Source: JAXMCI01 sp046349435 (GTDB lineage: Bacteria > Pseudomonadota > Alphaproteobacteria > Dongiales > Dongiaceae). From it: a stretch of DNA of 64,000 nucleotides. Numbering within the stretch: the first letter of the stretch is position 1; the number at the start of each line of letters is the position of its first letter. The DNA is taken from NCBI GenBank assembly GCA_046349435.1, contig JAXMCI010000022.1, forward strand, positions 55,711-119,710, given 5' to 3'. The translations under genes were made by a program, and so were the position numbers. Positions 37,187-46,080 of the stretch are shown one piece after another. Below the pieces are notes generated by a model, which worked only from the letters and a program-made list of their open reading frames with translations, was not told the origin of the DNA and did not search any database.

Positions 37187-39379
37187 ATGAGCCTGACGCA
37201 CGCAGTGCCTGAGCGCCGGGGTCTGCGGCTCCCGGCCTTGGGGCACGGGCCGGCCTGGCTTGCCGCTGCGCTCGTGGCGGAGCGCGACCGCTGGCTGCTC
37301 TGGCTTCCCGTCGCGCTCGGCGGCGGCATCGCCTGCTACTTCGCGCTGCCGGTCGAGCCGGCCTGGTGGCTGGTGCCGGCCGCGCTGCCGCCGGCCCTGC
37401 TGGCCGCCTGGCTGCTGCGCCGATGGCCGCTCGCCCCGCTGCCGGCCTTGGCGCTGGCTGCGGCGCTGGTCGGGCTCGGCGCCGGGCAGCTGCGCACCGC
37501 CCTGGTCGCGGCGCCGATGCTGCCCGCCCGGCTGGCCGCCGTCGAGGTCACCGGGCGCGTCGCCGAGATCCAGCCCCTGCCCAGCGGGCAGCGGCTGGTG
37601 CTGGTCGAGCCGGGCATCGCCGGGCTGGCCGCCGAACTGACGCCGGCGCGGCTCCGGGTGCGGCTGGCGCGGCCGCCGGACGGGCTGCAGCTCGGGCAGA
37701 AGCTGCGGCTGCGCGCCAGCCTCGGCCCGCCGAGCCCACCCTCGGTGCCGGGCACCTACGATTTCCAGCGCGACGCCTTCTTCGACGGCATCGGCGCGGT
37801 CGGCTTCGCCTTCGCCGCCGAGGCGGTCGGGCCGCCCGGACATGCCGCGCCGATGACCCGGCTGCGGCAGGCGATCAACGCCCGCATCCTGGCGGCCCTG
37901 CCAGGCGAATCGGGGCCGGTCGCCGTCGCGCTCGTCACCGGCGACCAGGCCGGGATCGCCAAGGACGTGCTCCAGGCGATGCGCGATTCCGGGCTGGCGC
38001 ACCTGCTCTCGATCTCCGGGCTGCACATGGCGATCGTCGCCGGCTTCGTCTTCGTCGGGCTGCGCGGTCTGCTCGCCCTGGTGCCGCGGCTTGCGCTGCA
38101 TCACCCGATCAAGAAATGGGCGGCGCTCGCCGCTCTGGCCGCCGCCTTCGTCTACCTGCTGCTGGCCGGCGGCGGCGTGCCGCCGCAGCGCTCCTTCCTG
38201 ATGACCGCGATGGTGCTGCTCGCCGTGCTGGCCGAGCGCAACCCGCTCTCCATGCGGCTGGTCGCCATGGCCGCGGTGGCGGTGCTGCTGACCACGCCCG
38301 AGGCCCTGACCGGGCCGAGCTTCCAGATGTCCTTCGCCGCGGTGGTGGCGCTGATCACCGCCTACGAGACCGCCGCCGTGCGCCGCTGGTCGCGCAGCGA
38401 GGGCGGCTGGGCCGGCCGGACGCTGCGCCATGTCGCCGGGCTGCTGCTCACCAGCCTGATCGCCACGGTCGCCACCGCACCCTTCGCCGTCTATCACTTC
38501 AACCGGCTGGCCGCCTACGGCATCGCCGCCAACCTGCTGGCCGTGCCGCTGACCAGCTTCTGGGTGATGCCCTGGGCGGTGGTCGGGCTGCTGCTGATGC
38601 CGCTCGGGCTGGAGCGGCTCGCCCTGCTGCCGATGGGCTGGGGCATCGACGGCGTCGACTGGATCGCCCGCACCGTGGCGGCCTGGCCGGGCGCCGTGAC
38701 GCTGGTGCCGGCGATGCCGCTCTGGGGCCTGGTGCTGGCCTCGCTGGGCGGGCTGTGGCTCTGCCTGTGGCGGCGGCCCTGGCGCCTCGCCGGGCTGCCG
38801 GTGATCCTGCTCGGGCTGGCCGGCGTGCTGGCGGTGCAGCCGCCCGACCTGCTGGTCGGCGACGACGGCAAGCTGATGGCGCTGCGCGACGCGAGCGGCC
38901 GGCTGCTGCTCTCGACGGCGCGGGCGGGGCGCTTCGATGCCGAGCTCTGGTTGCGCCAGGCGGGCCAGGAGGAGACGGTCGACTGGGACGCGGCCGCCGA
39001 CGGCGATGCGCTCAGCTGCGACCCGCAGGGCTGCCTCTACCGCAAGGCCGGCCACGTCGTCGCGCTGGTCCGCGATCCCACCGCGCTGCGCGAGGATTGC
39101 CGCGTCGCCGACCTGGTGGTCTCGCCGGCCGACCCGGTGCGCCGCCGCTGTCCCTCGGCGGCCCGGGTGATCGACCGCTTCGACCTCTGGCGCTACGGCG
39201 GCCATGCCGTCTGGCTGGAGCCCGGCCGGCTGATCGTGCTCTCGGTCCGGGAAAGCCGCGGCGAGCGGCCGTGGGTGGTGAAGCCGCTGCCGCGGAGCCG
39301 GCTGCTGCCGGCGGGTGCGGAAGAGGGGGCGGGGCCTAGTAGCGGCGCAGCAGCCCGACCAGCCGACCCTGCACCCTGA
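37187..39379 (+). CDS. comEC: ComEC/Rec2 family DNA-uptake channel protein
   Basis: This 730-residue membrane protein has an N-terminal DUF4131 region and the competence domain with the signature GLAHLLSISGLHMAIVAG (about residue 270) and more than ten hydrophobic spans. The C-terminal part (about residues 560-700) looks like a reduced beta-lactamase-like domain. It is needed for DNA uptake in competent bacteria, but it is also widespread in species not known to be competent. It converges on lexA and their 3' ends overlap by 44 bases. Confidence 0.93.
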   Translation: MSLTHAVPERRGLRLPALGHGPAWLAAALVAERDRWLLWLPVALGGGIACYFALPVEPAWWLVPAALPPALLAAWLLRRWPLAPLPALALAAALVGLGAGQLRTALVAAPMLPARLAAVEVTGRVAEIQPLPSGQRLVLVEPGIAGLAAELTPARLRVRLARPPDGLQLGQKLRLRASLGPPSPPSVPGTYDFQRDAFFDGIGAVGFAFAAEAVGPPGHAAPMTRLRQAINARILAALPGESGPVAVALVTGDQAGIAKDVLQAMRDSGLAHLLSISGLHMAIVAGFVFVGLRGLLALVPRLALHHPIKKWAALAALAAAFVYLLLAGGGVPPQRSFLMTAMVLLAVLAERNPLSMRLVAMAAVAVLLTTPEALTGPSFQMSFAAVVALITAYETAAVRRWSRSEGGWAGRTLRHVAGLLLTSLIATVATAPFAVYHFNRLAAYGIAANLLAVPLTSFWVMPWAVVGLLLMPLGLERLALLPMGWGIDGVDWIARTVAAWPGAVTLVPAMPLWGLVLASLGGLWLCLWRRPWRLAGLPVILLGLAGVLAVQPPDLLVGDDGKLMALRDASGRLLLSTARAGRFDAELWLRQAGQEETVDWDAAADGDALSCDPQGCLYRKAGHVVALVRDPTALREDCRVADLVVSPADPVRRRCPSAARVIDRFDLWRYGGHAVWLEPGRLIVLSVRESRGERPWVVKPLPRSRLLPAGAEEGAGPSSGAAARPADPAP

Positions 39380-40046
39380 CCCGGTCGGGGCCGAAGATGC
39401 GCGTCTCGAAGGACGGGTTGGCGGGCTCCAGCGCCACCGAGTCGCCCTTGCGGCGCAGCCGCTTCAGCGTCACCTCGCTGCTGTCGACCAGGGCGACGAT
39501 GATGGTGCCGTTCTCGGCCGTGTCGCAGCGCTCGATGATCACCGTGTCGCCGTCGAGGATGCCGGCGCCGACCATCGAATCGCCGTCGACCTCCAGCGCG
39601 TAGTGGTCGCCCTTCTTCAGCAGGTCGGCGGGAACGGCGATGCTGGTGCTGTGGTCGCGCAGCGCCTCGATCGGCGTGCCGGCGGCGATCCGGCCGTAGA
39701 GCGGCAGCTGCACGCTTTCCACCGCGCCGCCCACCGGCGTGCCGGGCAGCGCGGCGCTGAAATTGCCGCGGATCACGTTGGGGGCGAAGCCGCCGCCGCC
39801 CTCGGGCCGGCGGGGCCGGCCGAGGCTGGCCTGCTCGGGCAGCCGCACCACTTCCAGCGCGCGGGCGCGGTGCGCCAGCCGGCGGATGAAGCCGCGCTCC
39901 TCGAGGCCGGTGATCAGCCGGTGGATGCCCGACTTGGACTTCAGCCCGAGCGCTTCCTTCATCTCGTCGAAGGAGGGGGAAACGCCGTCGCGCGAGAGCC
40001 GCTCGTTGATGAACAGCAGCAGCTCATGTTGCTTGCGGGTCAGCAT
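39336..40046 (-). CDS. lexA: LexA repressor
   Basis: This 236-residue SOS repressor has a winged helix (MLTRKQHELLLFINERLSRDGVSPSFDEMKEALGLKSKSGIHRLI), a self-cleavage site of the Ala-Gly type in GRIAAGTPIEAL, the catalytic Ser in DGDSMVGAGILDGD and Lys in DSSEVTLKRLRR. The ATG at 40046 gives the conserved LTRKQ start. Its own promoter carries an SOS box, so it is autoregulated. Confidence 0.97.
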   Translation of the reverse strand: MLTRKQHELLLFINERLSRDGVSPSFDEMKEALGLKSKSGIHRLITGLEERGFIRRLAHRARALEVVRLPEQASLGRPRRPEGGGGFAPNVIRGNFSAALPGTPVGGAVESVQLPLYGRIAAGTPIEALRDHSTSIAVPADLLKKGDHYALEVDGDSMVGAGILDGDTVIIERCDTAENGTIIVALVDSSEVTLKRLRRKGDSVALEPANPSFETRIFGPDRVRVQGRLVGLLRRY

Positions 40047-40116
40047 CGATCCTCCGGCTTGGGGTCGGAAAACCGGCCACCCCAAGATCTAGAACAAAAG
40101 CAGCACAGCCACGCAT

Positions 40117-40145
40117 GTTCTAGTTTGGTTCTGTGGACAGGTCAA
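40117..40145 (-). promoter_or_regulatory. lexA promoter with alphaproteobacterial SOS box
   Basis: GTTC-N7-GTTC (GTTCTAGTTTGGTTC, 40117-40131) is a perfect alphaproteobacterial LexA operator. On the minus strand TTGACC (40145-40140) and TAGAAC (40122-40117) are separated by exactly 17 bases, so the operator overlaps the -10 element and the spacer. Confidence 0.85.
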
Positions 40146-40211
40146 GGGTCATGATTAACCTTTCCTGATAGGCTGCCGCGGATTCGAAGCGGCGCGGAGG
40201 GCGCGTTCCCC

Positions 40212-40532
40212 ATGACCCTGGACGACTATGCCGCCTGGGCGGCGGGGCTGCGCGGCGGCCGGCCCGCGGCTGAGGGCGACGCAGCCGACGACCGCCTCTA
40301 TCTCGCCTATCTCGGCCTCGGCCTGGCCGGCGAATCCGGCGAGGTGGTGGAGCACGTCAAGAAGCTTCTGCGCGACGGCCGCTGGGATCCGGCGGCGGTG
40401 GCCGAGGAGCTCGGCGACCTGATCTACTACTGGGCCTGCCTCTGCGCCGCCACCGGCACGGCGCCGTCGGCGCTGCTCCAGGCCAGCGCCCGCAAGATCG
40501 CGGCCCGCAGCGGGGCGGCGCTGCCGGGGTGA
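40212..40532 (+). CDS. MazG-like nucleotide pyrophosphohydrolase
   Basis: This 106-residue all-alpha protein has the MazG signature GLAGESGEVVEHVKKLLRDG followed by EELGDLIYYWACL (metal-binding EExxE...ExxD pattern). Members hydrolyse non-canonical NTPs or alarmones. It is transcribed divergently from lexA across a region that holds the SOS operator, so DNA-damage control is possible. It converges on moeA after 28 bases. Confidence 0.85.
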   Translation: MTLDDYAAWAAGLRGGRPAAEGDAADDRLYLAYLGLGLAGESGEVVEHVKKLLRDGRWDPAAVAEELGDLIYYWACLCAATGTAPSALLQASARKIAARSGAALPG

Positions 40533-40560
40533 GCGGGCGCGGTGGCGGGCGCCGGGGCGC

Positions 40561-41772
40561 TCAGGTCGAGAGCGTGCCGCCGCCCAGGCCGAGGATCTCG
40601 ACGGTCGCGCCGGCGGCCAGCGCCGGCGCCAGCGGCGGGCGCACGATCAGGCAGTCGGCCCAGGCCAGGCGCGACACCATCGAGCTGTCCTGGACCGGGA
40701 AGGCGGTGGCGACGGCCGCCCCGTCCTCGTGGCCGAGCCGCGCCCGGAGGTAGTCCTGGCGGCGGTCGTTGGCGGGGAGGGGCGCGCCCAGGCGGGCGTG
40801 CTGCGCCGGCTCGGCGCCGGCCGGCCGGCCGAGCAGCCTTTGCAGCGCCGGCCGCAGGAAGATGGCGGCGCAGACCAGGGCGGACACCGGGTTGCCGGGC
40901 AGGCCCAGCACGGGGGTGCCGCCGAGCCGCCCGAACAGCAACGGCTTGCCGGGCCGCATCGCGATCTTCCAGAAATCGAGCTCCAGCCCCTGGTCGCCGA
41001 GCGCGGCCTGGACCAGGTCGTGCTCGCCGACCGAGGCGCCGCCGGTGGTGACCAGCAGGTCGGCGCCGCGTGCCGCGGCGGCCATGGCGGCGATCGCCGC
41101 GCGGTCGTCGCCCACCACGCCCAGATTGAGCGGCTCGCCGCCGCAGGCGGCGACGAAGGCCGCCAGCGCCAGCGCGTTGGAGCTGACGATCTGGCCGGCG
41201 GCGATCGGCTCGCCCGGCATCACCACCTCGTCGCCGGTGGCGAGGATCGCCACCCGCGGCCGCCGGGTCACCCGGAGCCAGGGCCAGTTCATCGCCGCGG
41301 CCAGGCCGATGTCGCGGGCGGTGAGCAGCCGGCCGCGGCCCAGCCCGAGCTCGCCGGCGGCGAAGTCGAGCCCGGCGCGGCGGACATAGGCGCCGGTCGC
41401 CGTCGCCTCGCGCACGCTGACCCAGTCGCCCGCGCGGTCGGCATCCTCCTGGATGACGATGGTGTCGGCGCCGGCCGGCAGCGCCGCGCCGGTGAAGATG
41501 CGCGCCGCCTCGCCGGGCCCGACGGTTCCCGGATCGCCGCTGCCGGCGGCGACCTGGCCGACGACGCGCAGCCGCGCCGGGATGGTGCCGAGATCGGCGC
41601 CGCGCACGGCATAGCCGTCCATCGCGGAGACCGCGGCCGGCGGCTGGGTGAGGCGGGCGGCGACGTCCTCGGCGAGCACCCGGCCATGCGCCGCGGCCAG
41701 CGCCACCACCTCGCTGCCGAGCGGCTGCAGCGCGCCCAGGATGCGGCTGCGTGCGTCCTCGACTGATATCAT
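40561..41772 (-). CDS. moeA: Molybdopterin molybdotransferase MoeA
   Basis: This 403-residue enzyme inserts molybdate into molybdopterin. It has SAMDGYAVR, the TGDEVVMPGEPIAAGQIVSSNA stretch, GADLLVTTGGASVGEHDLV, and the C-terminal domain IV (LGLPGNPVSALVCAAIFLRP). The ATG at 41772 shares its A with the stop codon of moaC (TGATG), so translation is coupled. The longer ORF start lies within moaC and is unlikely. Confidence 0.96.
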   Translation of the reverse strand: MISVEDARSRILGALQPLGSEVVALAAAHGRVLAEDVAARLTQPPAAVSAMDGYAVRGADLGTIPARLRVVGQVAAGSGDPGTVGPGEAARIFTGAALPAGADTIVIQEDADRAGDWVSVREATATGAYVRRAGLDFAAGELGLGRGRLLTARDIGLAAAMNWPWLRVTRRPRVAILATGDEVVMPGEPIAAGQIVSSNALALAAFVAACGGEPLNLGVVGDDRAAIAAMAAAARGADLLVTTGGASVGEHDLVQAALGDQGLELDFWKIAMRPGKPLLFGRLGGTPVLGLPGNPVSALVCAAIFLRPALQRLLGRPAGAEPAQHARLGAPLPANDRRQDYLRARLGHEDGAAVATAFPVQDSSMVSRLAWADCLIVRPPLAPALAAGATVEILGLGGGTLST

Positions 41773-42248
41773 CACGACGACTCGTAAGTGCCCGATTTTC
41801 CGCCTTCCTTGCGGATCAACCGGATGTCGGTCAGCTGCATCGCCCGATCGACGGCCTTGCACATGTCGTAGATCGTCAGGGCGGCCACGGCGACCGCCGT
41901 CAGCGCCTCCATCTCGACGCCGGTGCGGCCGACCAGCCGGCAGGTGGCGGTGATCTCGACGCCCGGCGCCTCGCGGTCCAGCGCCAGGTCGACGCTGACC
42001 GCGCTGAGGCTGAGCGGATGGCAGAGCGGGATCAGGTCGGGGGTGCGCTTGGCGCCCATGATGCCGGCCAGCCGGGCGACCGACAGCACGTCGCCCTTGG
42101 CCACCCGGCCCTCCTCGATCAGCGCCAGCGTGGCGGGCGCCATGCGGACCAGCCCGCGGGCGGTGGCGGTCCGGGTCGTCGCCTCCTTGCCGGTGACGTC
42201 GACCATGCGGGCCCGGCCCTGCTCGTCGAAATGCGTGAAGCCGCTCAT
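41772..42248 (-). CDS. moaC: Cyclic pyranopterin monophosphate synthase MoaC
   Basis: This 158-residue protein acts with MoaA at the first molybdopterin step. Conserved text includes RMVDVTGKEATTRTATARG, LIPLCHPLSLSAVSVDL and RTGVEMEALTAVAVAALTIYDMCKAVDR. It sits between trpC and moeA, a common alphaproteobacterial order. Confidence 0.97.
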   Translation of the reverse strand: MSGFTHFDEQGRARMVDVTGKEATTRTATARGLVRMAPATLALIEEGRVAKGDVLSVARLAGIMGAKRTPDLIPLCHPLSLSAVSVDLALDREAPGVEITATCRLVGRTGVEMEALTAVAVAALTIYDMCKAVDRAMQLTDIRLIRKEGGKSGTYESS

Positions 42249-42294
42249 CGGCGGGATCCTTGGCTGCGGGGGGGCGGCGCCGGCGGGCGCCGGC

Positions 42295-43104
42295 TCAGGC
42301 GGTTCGGCCGAGCGCCGGCAGGCCGAGCAGGTGCCGGGTTGCGGCGGTGACGTCGGCCTCGCGCATCAGCGACTCCCCGACCAGGAACGCGGCGGCGCCG
42401 GCACGGCGCAGCCGCGCCAGGTCGGCCTCGCTGGCCAGCCCGCTCTCGGCGATCACCAGCCGGTCCTTCGGCACCCGCGGCGCCAGTTCCTCGGATGTCC
42501 GAAGATCGACCGACAACGTTTTGAGATTACGATTGTTTATTCCGATCATGCGGACGGGGAGACGGAGCGCACGCTCGAGCTCTCCGGCATCGTGGACCTC
42601 GGCCAGCACGTCGAGCCCCTGGGCCGCCGCGACCGCCGCCAGCTCGGCCGCCCGGGCGTCGTCGAGCGCCGCCAGGATCAGCAGGACGGCGTCGGCGCCG
42701 AGCGCCCGGGCCTCGACCACCTGGTAAGGATCGAGCGTGAAGTCCTTGCGCAACACCGGCAGCCCGACCGCCGCACGCGCCGCGACGAGATAGGCGTCGG
42801 CGCCCTGGAAGTACTTGCTCTCGGTCAGGACGGAGAGGCAGGCGGCGCCCCCGGCCTGGTAGGCACGGGCCAGCATCGGCGGATCGAAATCGGCCCGGAT
42901 CAATCCCTTGCTGGGCGATGCTTTCTTGATTTCTGCAATCAGGCCGTAGCCGCCGGCGGCTGCCTCGGCGAGCCGTGCGGCGAAGCCGCGAGGTGGCGGC
43001 GCCTCGCGCGCCGCGCTCTCGAGCTCGGCGAGCGGGCGGCGGCGCTTGCGCTCGGCGACCTCGGCCGCCTTGTCGGCGCAGATCCGGGCGAGGACGTCGC
43101 TCAT
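42295..43104 (-). CDS. trpC: Indole-3-glycerol-phosphate synthase
   Basis: This 269-residue TIM-barrel enzyme has the family text LIAEIKKASPSKGLIRADFDPPMLARAYQAGGAACLSVLTESKYFQG, LRKDFTLDPYQVVEARALGADAVLLI and VAESGLASEADL. It is stand-alone (no TrpF fusion). It abuts trpD (1-base gap) in the order trpG-trpD-trpC. Confidence 0.97.
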   Translation of the reverse strand: MSDVLARICADKAAEVAERKRRRPLAELESAAREAPPPRGFAARLAEAAAGGYGLIAEIKKASPSKGLIRADFDPPMLARAYQAGGAACLSVLTESKYFQGADAYLVAARAAVGLPVLRKDFTLDPYQVVEARALGADAVLLILAALDDARAAELAAVAAAQGLDVLAEVHDAGELERALRLPVRMIGINNRNLKTLSVDLRTSEELAPRVPKDRLVIAESGLASEADLARLRRAGAAAFLVGESLMREADVTAATRHLLGLPALGRTA

Positions 43105-43105
43105 C

Positions 43106-44158
43106 TCACTTCACCGCCTCGGGCTCGGGCGGCGGCTCGTTGGTGATCGCCACCACCCGGTCGAGCACCCGGCGGGCGCGGCCGGAATCGATCGCCGCCG
43201 CGGCCAGCGCGGCGCCGTCGCGCAGCCCGGCGACCTTGCCGGCGACCAGCAGGGCGGCGGCGCTGTTCAGCAGCACGATGTCGCGATAGGGGCCGCGCTC
43301 GCCGCCGAGCAGCGCGGTCAGGGCGGCCGCGTTGGCGGCGGCATCGCCGCCGCGCAGGTCGTCGAGCCGGGCGGTCGGCAGGCCGGCCTCCTCCGGCAGC
43401 ACGTCGCGCAGCGTGACGCGGCCCGCCTGCAGCACGGCGACGTGCGACGGCCCGGTGGTGGTCAGTTCGTCGAGCCCGTCCGAGCCGTGCACCACCCAGG
43501 CCTGCTCGGTGCCGAGCCGGCCGAGCACGCGCGCCAGCGGCTCGATCCAGGCGCGCGAGAAGACGCCGACCAGCTGGCGCCGGGCGCCGGCCGGGTTGGA
43601 GAGCGGGCCGGTGAGGTTGAAGATCGTGCGGGTGCCGAGCTCGACGCGGACCGGCCCGACATGGCGCATCGCGGCATGGTGGCGCGGCGCCAGCAGGAAG
43701 CACATGCCGGCCTCGCCCAGGGCGCGCTCGAGCAGCGTCATGTCGGCATCGAGGTTGACGCCGAGCGCCGCCAGCACGTCGGCGGCGCCGGAGCGCGAGG
43801 ACATGGCGCGGTTGCCGTGCTTGGCCACCGGCACGCCGCAGGCCGCCACGACCAGGGCCGCAGCGGTCGAGATGTTGAGCGTGCCGGCGCCGTCGCCGCC
43901 GGTGCCGCAGGTGTCGATGGCGCCGGGCGGCGCGGCGATGCGCAGCATGCGGCCGCGCATGGCGCGGACCGCCCCGGTGATCTCCTCGACGGTCTCGCCG
44001 CGCACCCGGAGCGCCATCAGGAAGCCGCCCATCTGCGCCGGGGTGGCGTTGCCCGACATCATCGCGTCGAAGGCCAGCTCGGCCTGCTCCTCGGTCAGCG
44101 GCGTCGCCGCGGCGGCGATGCCGAGCAGCCGCTTCAGGTCCTCGAGCCCGGCGGTCAT
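43106..44158 (-). CDS. trpD: Anthranilate phosphoribosyltransferase
   Basis: This 350-residue enzyme has the PRPP-binding GTGGDGAGTLNISTAAALVVAACGVPVAKHGNRAMSS and the metal/anthranilate region LGVNLDADMTLLERALGEAGMCFLLAPRHHAAMRHVGPVR. It begins within the last 4 bases of trpG (ATGA), so it is translationally coupled to it. Confidence 0.97.
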   Translation of the reverse strand: MTAGLEDLKRLLGIAAAATPLTEEQAELAFDAMMSGNATPAQMGGFLMALRVRGETVEEITGAVRAMRGRMLRIAAPPGAIDTCGTGGDGAGTLNISTAAALVVAACGVPVAKHGNRAMSSRSGAADVLAALGVNLDADMTLLERALGEAGMCFLLAPRHHAAMRHVGPVRVELGTRTIFNLTGPLSNPAGARRQLVGVFSRAWIEPLARVLGRLGTEQAWVVHGSDGLDELTTTGPSHVAVLQAGRVTLRDVLPEEAGLPTARLDDLRGGDAAANAAALTALLGGERGPYRDIVLLNSAAALLVAGKVAGLRDGAALAAAAIDSGRARRVLDRVVAITNEPPPEPEAVK

Positions 44159-44754
44159 GCGCTGGCCTTCAGGCGCGGCCGGAAGGACTCGGCCACCGAG
44201 AGGAAGTTGCCGATCAGCGCCGCGCCCTGCTCCGAGGCGATGCTCTCGGGATGGAACTGCACGCCGAAGATCGGGTGCTGGCGGTGCGCCAGCCCCATGA
44301 TCAGCCCGTCCTCGCTCTCGGCGGTGATCGCCAGCTCGGCCGGCATCGAGCTGCGCTCGACGATCAGCGAGTGGTAGCGGGTCGCGGTGAAGGGGCTGGG
44401 CAGGCCGCGGAACAGCCCTTCGCCGCCATGGCTGATGCGGCTCAGCTTGCCGTGCATCGGCTTCGGCGCGCGCACGATGCGGCCGCCGAAGGCCTGGCCG
44501 ATCGACTGGTGGCCGAGGCAGACCCCGAGCAGCGGCACGCGCCCCGCCGCCGCGCGCACCAGCGGCAGGCAGATGCCGGCACGGTCGGGATCGCAGGGGC
44601 CGGGCGACAGGATGATCCCCTCGGGGTCCATGGCCAGCGCCTGCTCGACCGTGATCGCGTCGTTGCGCCGGACCGCGAGCCGCGCGCCGAGGCTGCCGAC
44701 GAGGTGGAAAAGGTTGTAGGTAAAGCTGTCGTAATTATCGATTAGCAGAATCAT
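44155..44754 (-). CDS. trpG: Anthranilate synthase component II (glutamine amidotransferase)
   Basis: This 199-residue class I amidotransferase supplies ammonia to TrpE. The nucleophile is in LLGVCLGHQSIGQAFGG and the His/Glu pair in FGVQFHPESIASEQG. It starts LLIDNYDSFTYNLFHLVGSLG. In this genome it is separated from trpE by two genes, unlike the usual trpE-trpG pair. Confidence 0.97.
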   Translation of the reverse strand: MILLIDNYDSFTYNLFHLVGSLGARLAVRRNDAITVEQALAMDPEGIILSPGPCDPDRAGICLPLVRAAAGRVPLLGVCLGHQSIGQAFGGRIVRAPKPMHGKLSRISHGGEGLFRGLPSPFTATRYHSLIVERSSMPAELAITAESEDGLIMGLAHRQHPIFGVQFHPESIASEQGAALIGNFLSVAESFRPRLKASA

Positions 44755-44909
44755 TTCAGCAGCTTGCGTGAGATCGACGGGGACGGCGGCGGACGGTGGA
44801 CAAGTTTTATATCAGCGGCGGCACGGCCAGGGAAGGCGGCCGCCCGCCGATGCCGGTGACGCCACGGCGCGGCGGTGATATGTACCGCGCCCTGACAGCA
44901 GGGTGAGCG

Positions 44910-46070
44910 ATGGCCCGGCCCCGGGGCAAGCGACGCAAGCGGACCGACTGGCGCCGGCTGCTGCCGCCCAGCGGCTGGGCCAGCCATGTCGTCGTCCTGG
45001 TGGTCGGCATCGGCATCGGGCTGCTGCTGGCGCTGCCGCTGGCCCGGACGATGCGGCCGTCGCCGGCGCCGCACCGGACGGTCTCGCTGGCGCTGCCGGT
45101 CGCGCCGCCGCCGAGCCGCCCGGCGCCGCCCGCCGCGGCAGCACCGCCGGTCCGGGCGGCCGCCCCGGCCGACGCGCAGCCCGCTTCCCCGGCGGCATCC
45201 CCGGCCGTCGCCGCCGCGGCAGGCGCAGCTCCGCCGGCCGCGTCCGTGACACCCTCGCCGCCGCCCGCGTCCGCGACGCCGGCGCCCTCGGGCGCGACGC
45301 AGCAGGCGGCGCTGCCGCCCGGCGGCGGCACGGTGCCTGCCGGCCCGGCGGCCTGGCAGCGCTTCGCCGTCCCGGCGCCCGCGGCCGTCGGCCGGCCGAT
45401 GATCGCGATCATCATCGACGATCTCGGGCTCGACCGGCCCGATGCCGACCGTATCGTGGCGCTGCCCGGGCCGCTCTCGCTGTCCTTCATGACCTATGCC
45501 GAGGACCTCCCGCGGCAGACCGCGGCGGCCCGACGGCGCGGCCACGAGCTGATGGTCCACGTCCCGATGGAGCCGCTCGACGAGGAGCTCGATCCGGGCC
45601 CGCACACCCTGCGCGTCGGCCTCGGCGCCGACGAGCTGCTGCGCCGGCTGCGCTGGGGCCTGGCCCGCTTCGACGGCTATGTCGGGATCAACAACCACAT
45701 GGGCAGCCGCTTCACCGAATCGCGGGATGGCATGCGGGTGGTGATCGAGGAGCTGAAGAGCCGCGGGCTGCTGTTCGTCGATTCGCGGACCATCGGCGAC
45801 AGCGTCGGCGGCAAGGTCGCGGCCGAGCTCGGCGTGCCGCATGTCGACCGCGACATCTTCCTCGACAACGAGCAGAACGCCGCCGGCATCGAGCAGCAGC
45901 TCGCCCGCACCGAGGAGGTGGCGCGCCGGCGCGGCTGGGCGGTGGCCATCGGCCACCCGTACCCCGCCACCGTCGCGGCGCTGGCCCGCTGGTTGCCCGG
46001 TCTCGCGCAGCGCGGCTTCGTGCTGGTCCCGGTCAGCGCCATCGTCCGCCGCACCGCCGCGGCGGGGTAG
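44910..46070 (+). CDS. Divergent polysaccharide deacetylase family protein (PF04748)
   Basis: This 386-residue protein has a basic N-terminus, one membrane anchor (about residues 26-45), a long Pro/Ala-rich linker (about 50-150) and a C-terminal deacetylase-like domain: MIAIIIDDLGLDRPDADRIVALPGPLSLSF, HVPMEPLDEELDPGPHTL, GYVGINNHMGSRFTE, and IGHPYPATVAALARWLP. The domain probably faces the periplasm. The substrate is not known. It lies on the strand opposite the trp genes and converges with the ligase gene after 10 bases. Confidence 0.88.
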   Translation: MARPRGKRRKRTDWRRLLPPSGWASHVVVLVVGIGIGLLLALPLARTMRPSPAPHRTVSLALPVAPPPSRPAPPAAAAPPVRAAAPADAQPASPAASPAVAAAAGAAPPAASVTPSPPPASATPAPSGATQQAALPPGGGTVPAGPAAWQRFAVPAPAAVGRPMIAIIIDDLGLDRPDADRIVALPGPLSLSFMTYAEDLPRQTAAARRRGHELMVHVPMEPLDEELDPGPHTLRVGLGADELLRRLRWGLARFDGYVGINNHMGSRFTESRDGMRVVIEELKSRGLLFVDSRTIGDSVGGKVAAELGVPHVDRDIFLDNEQNAAGIEQQLARTEEVARRRGWAVAIGHPYPATVAALARWLPGLAQRGFVLVPVSAIVRRTAAAG

Positions 46071-46080
46071 GGCGGCACCG

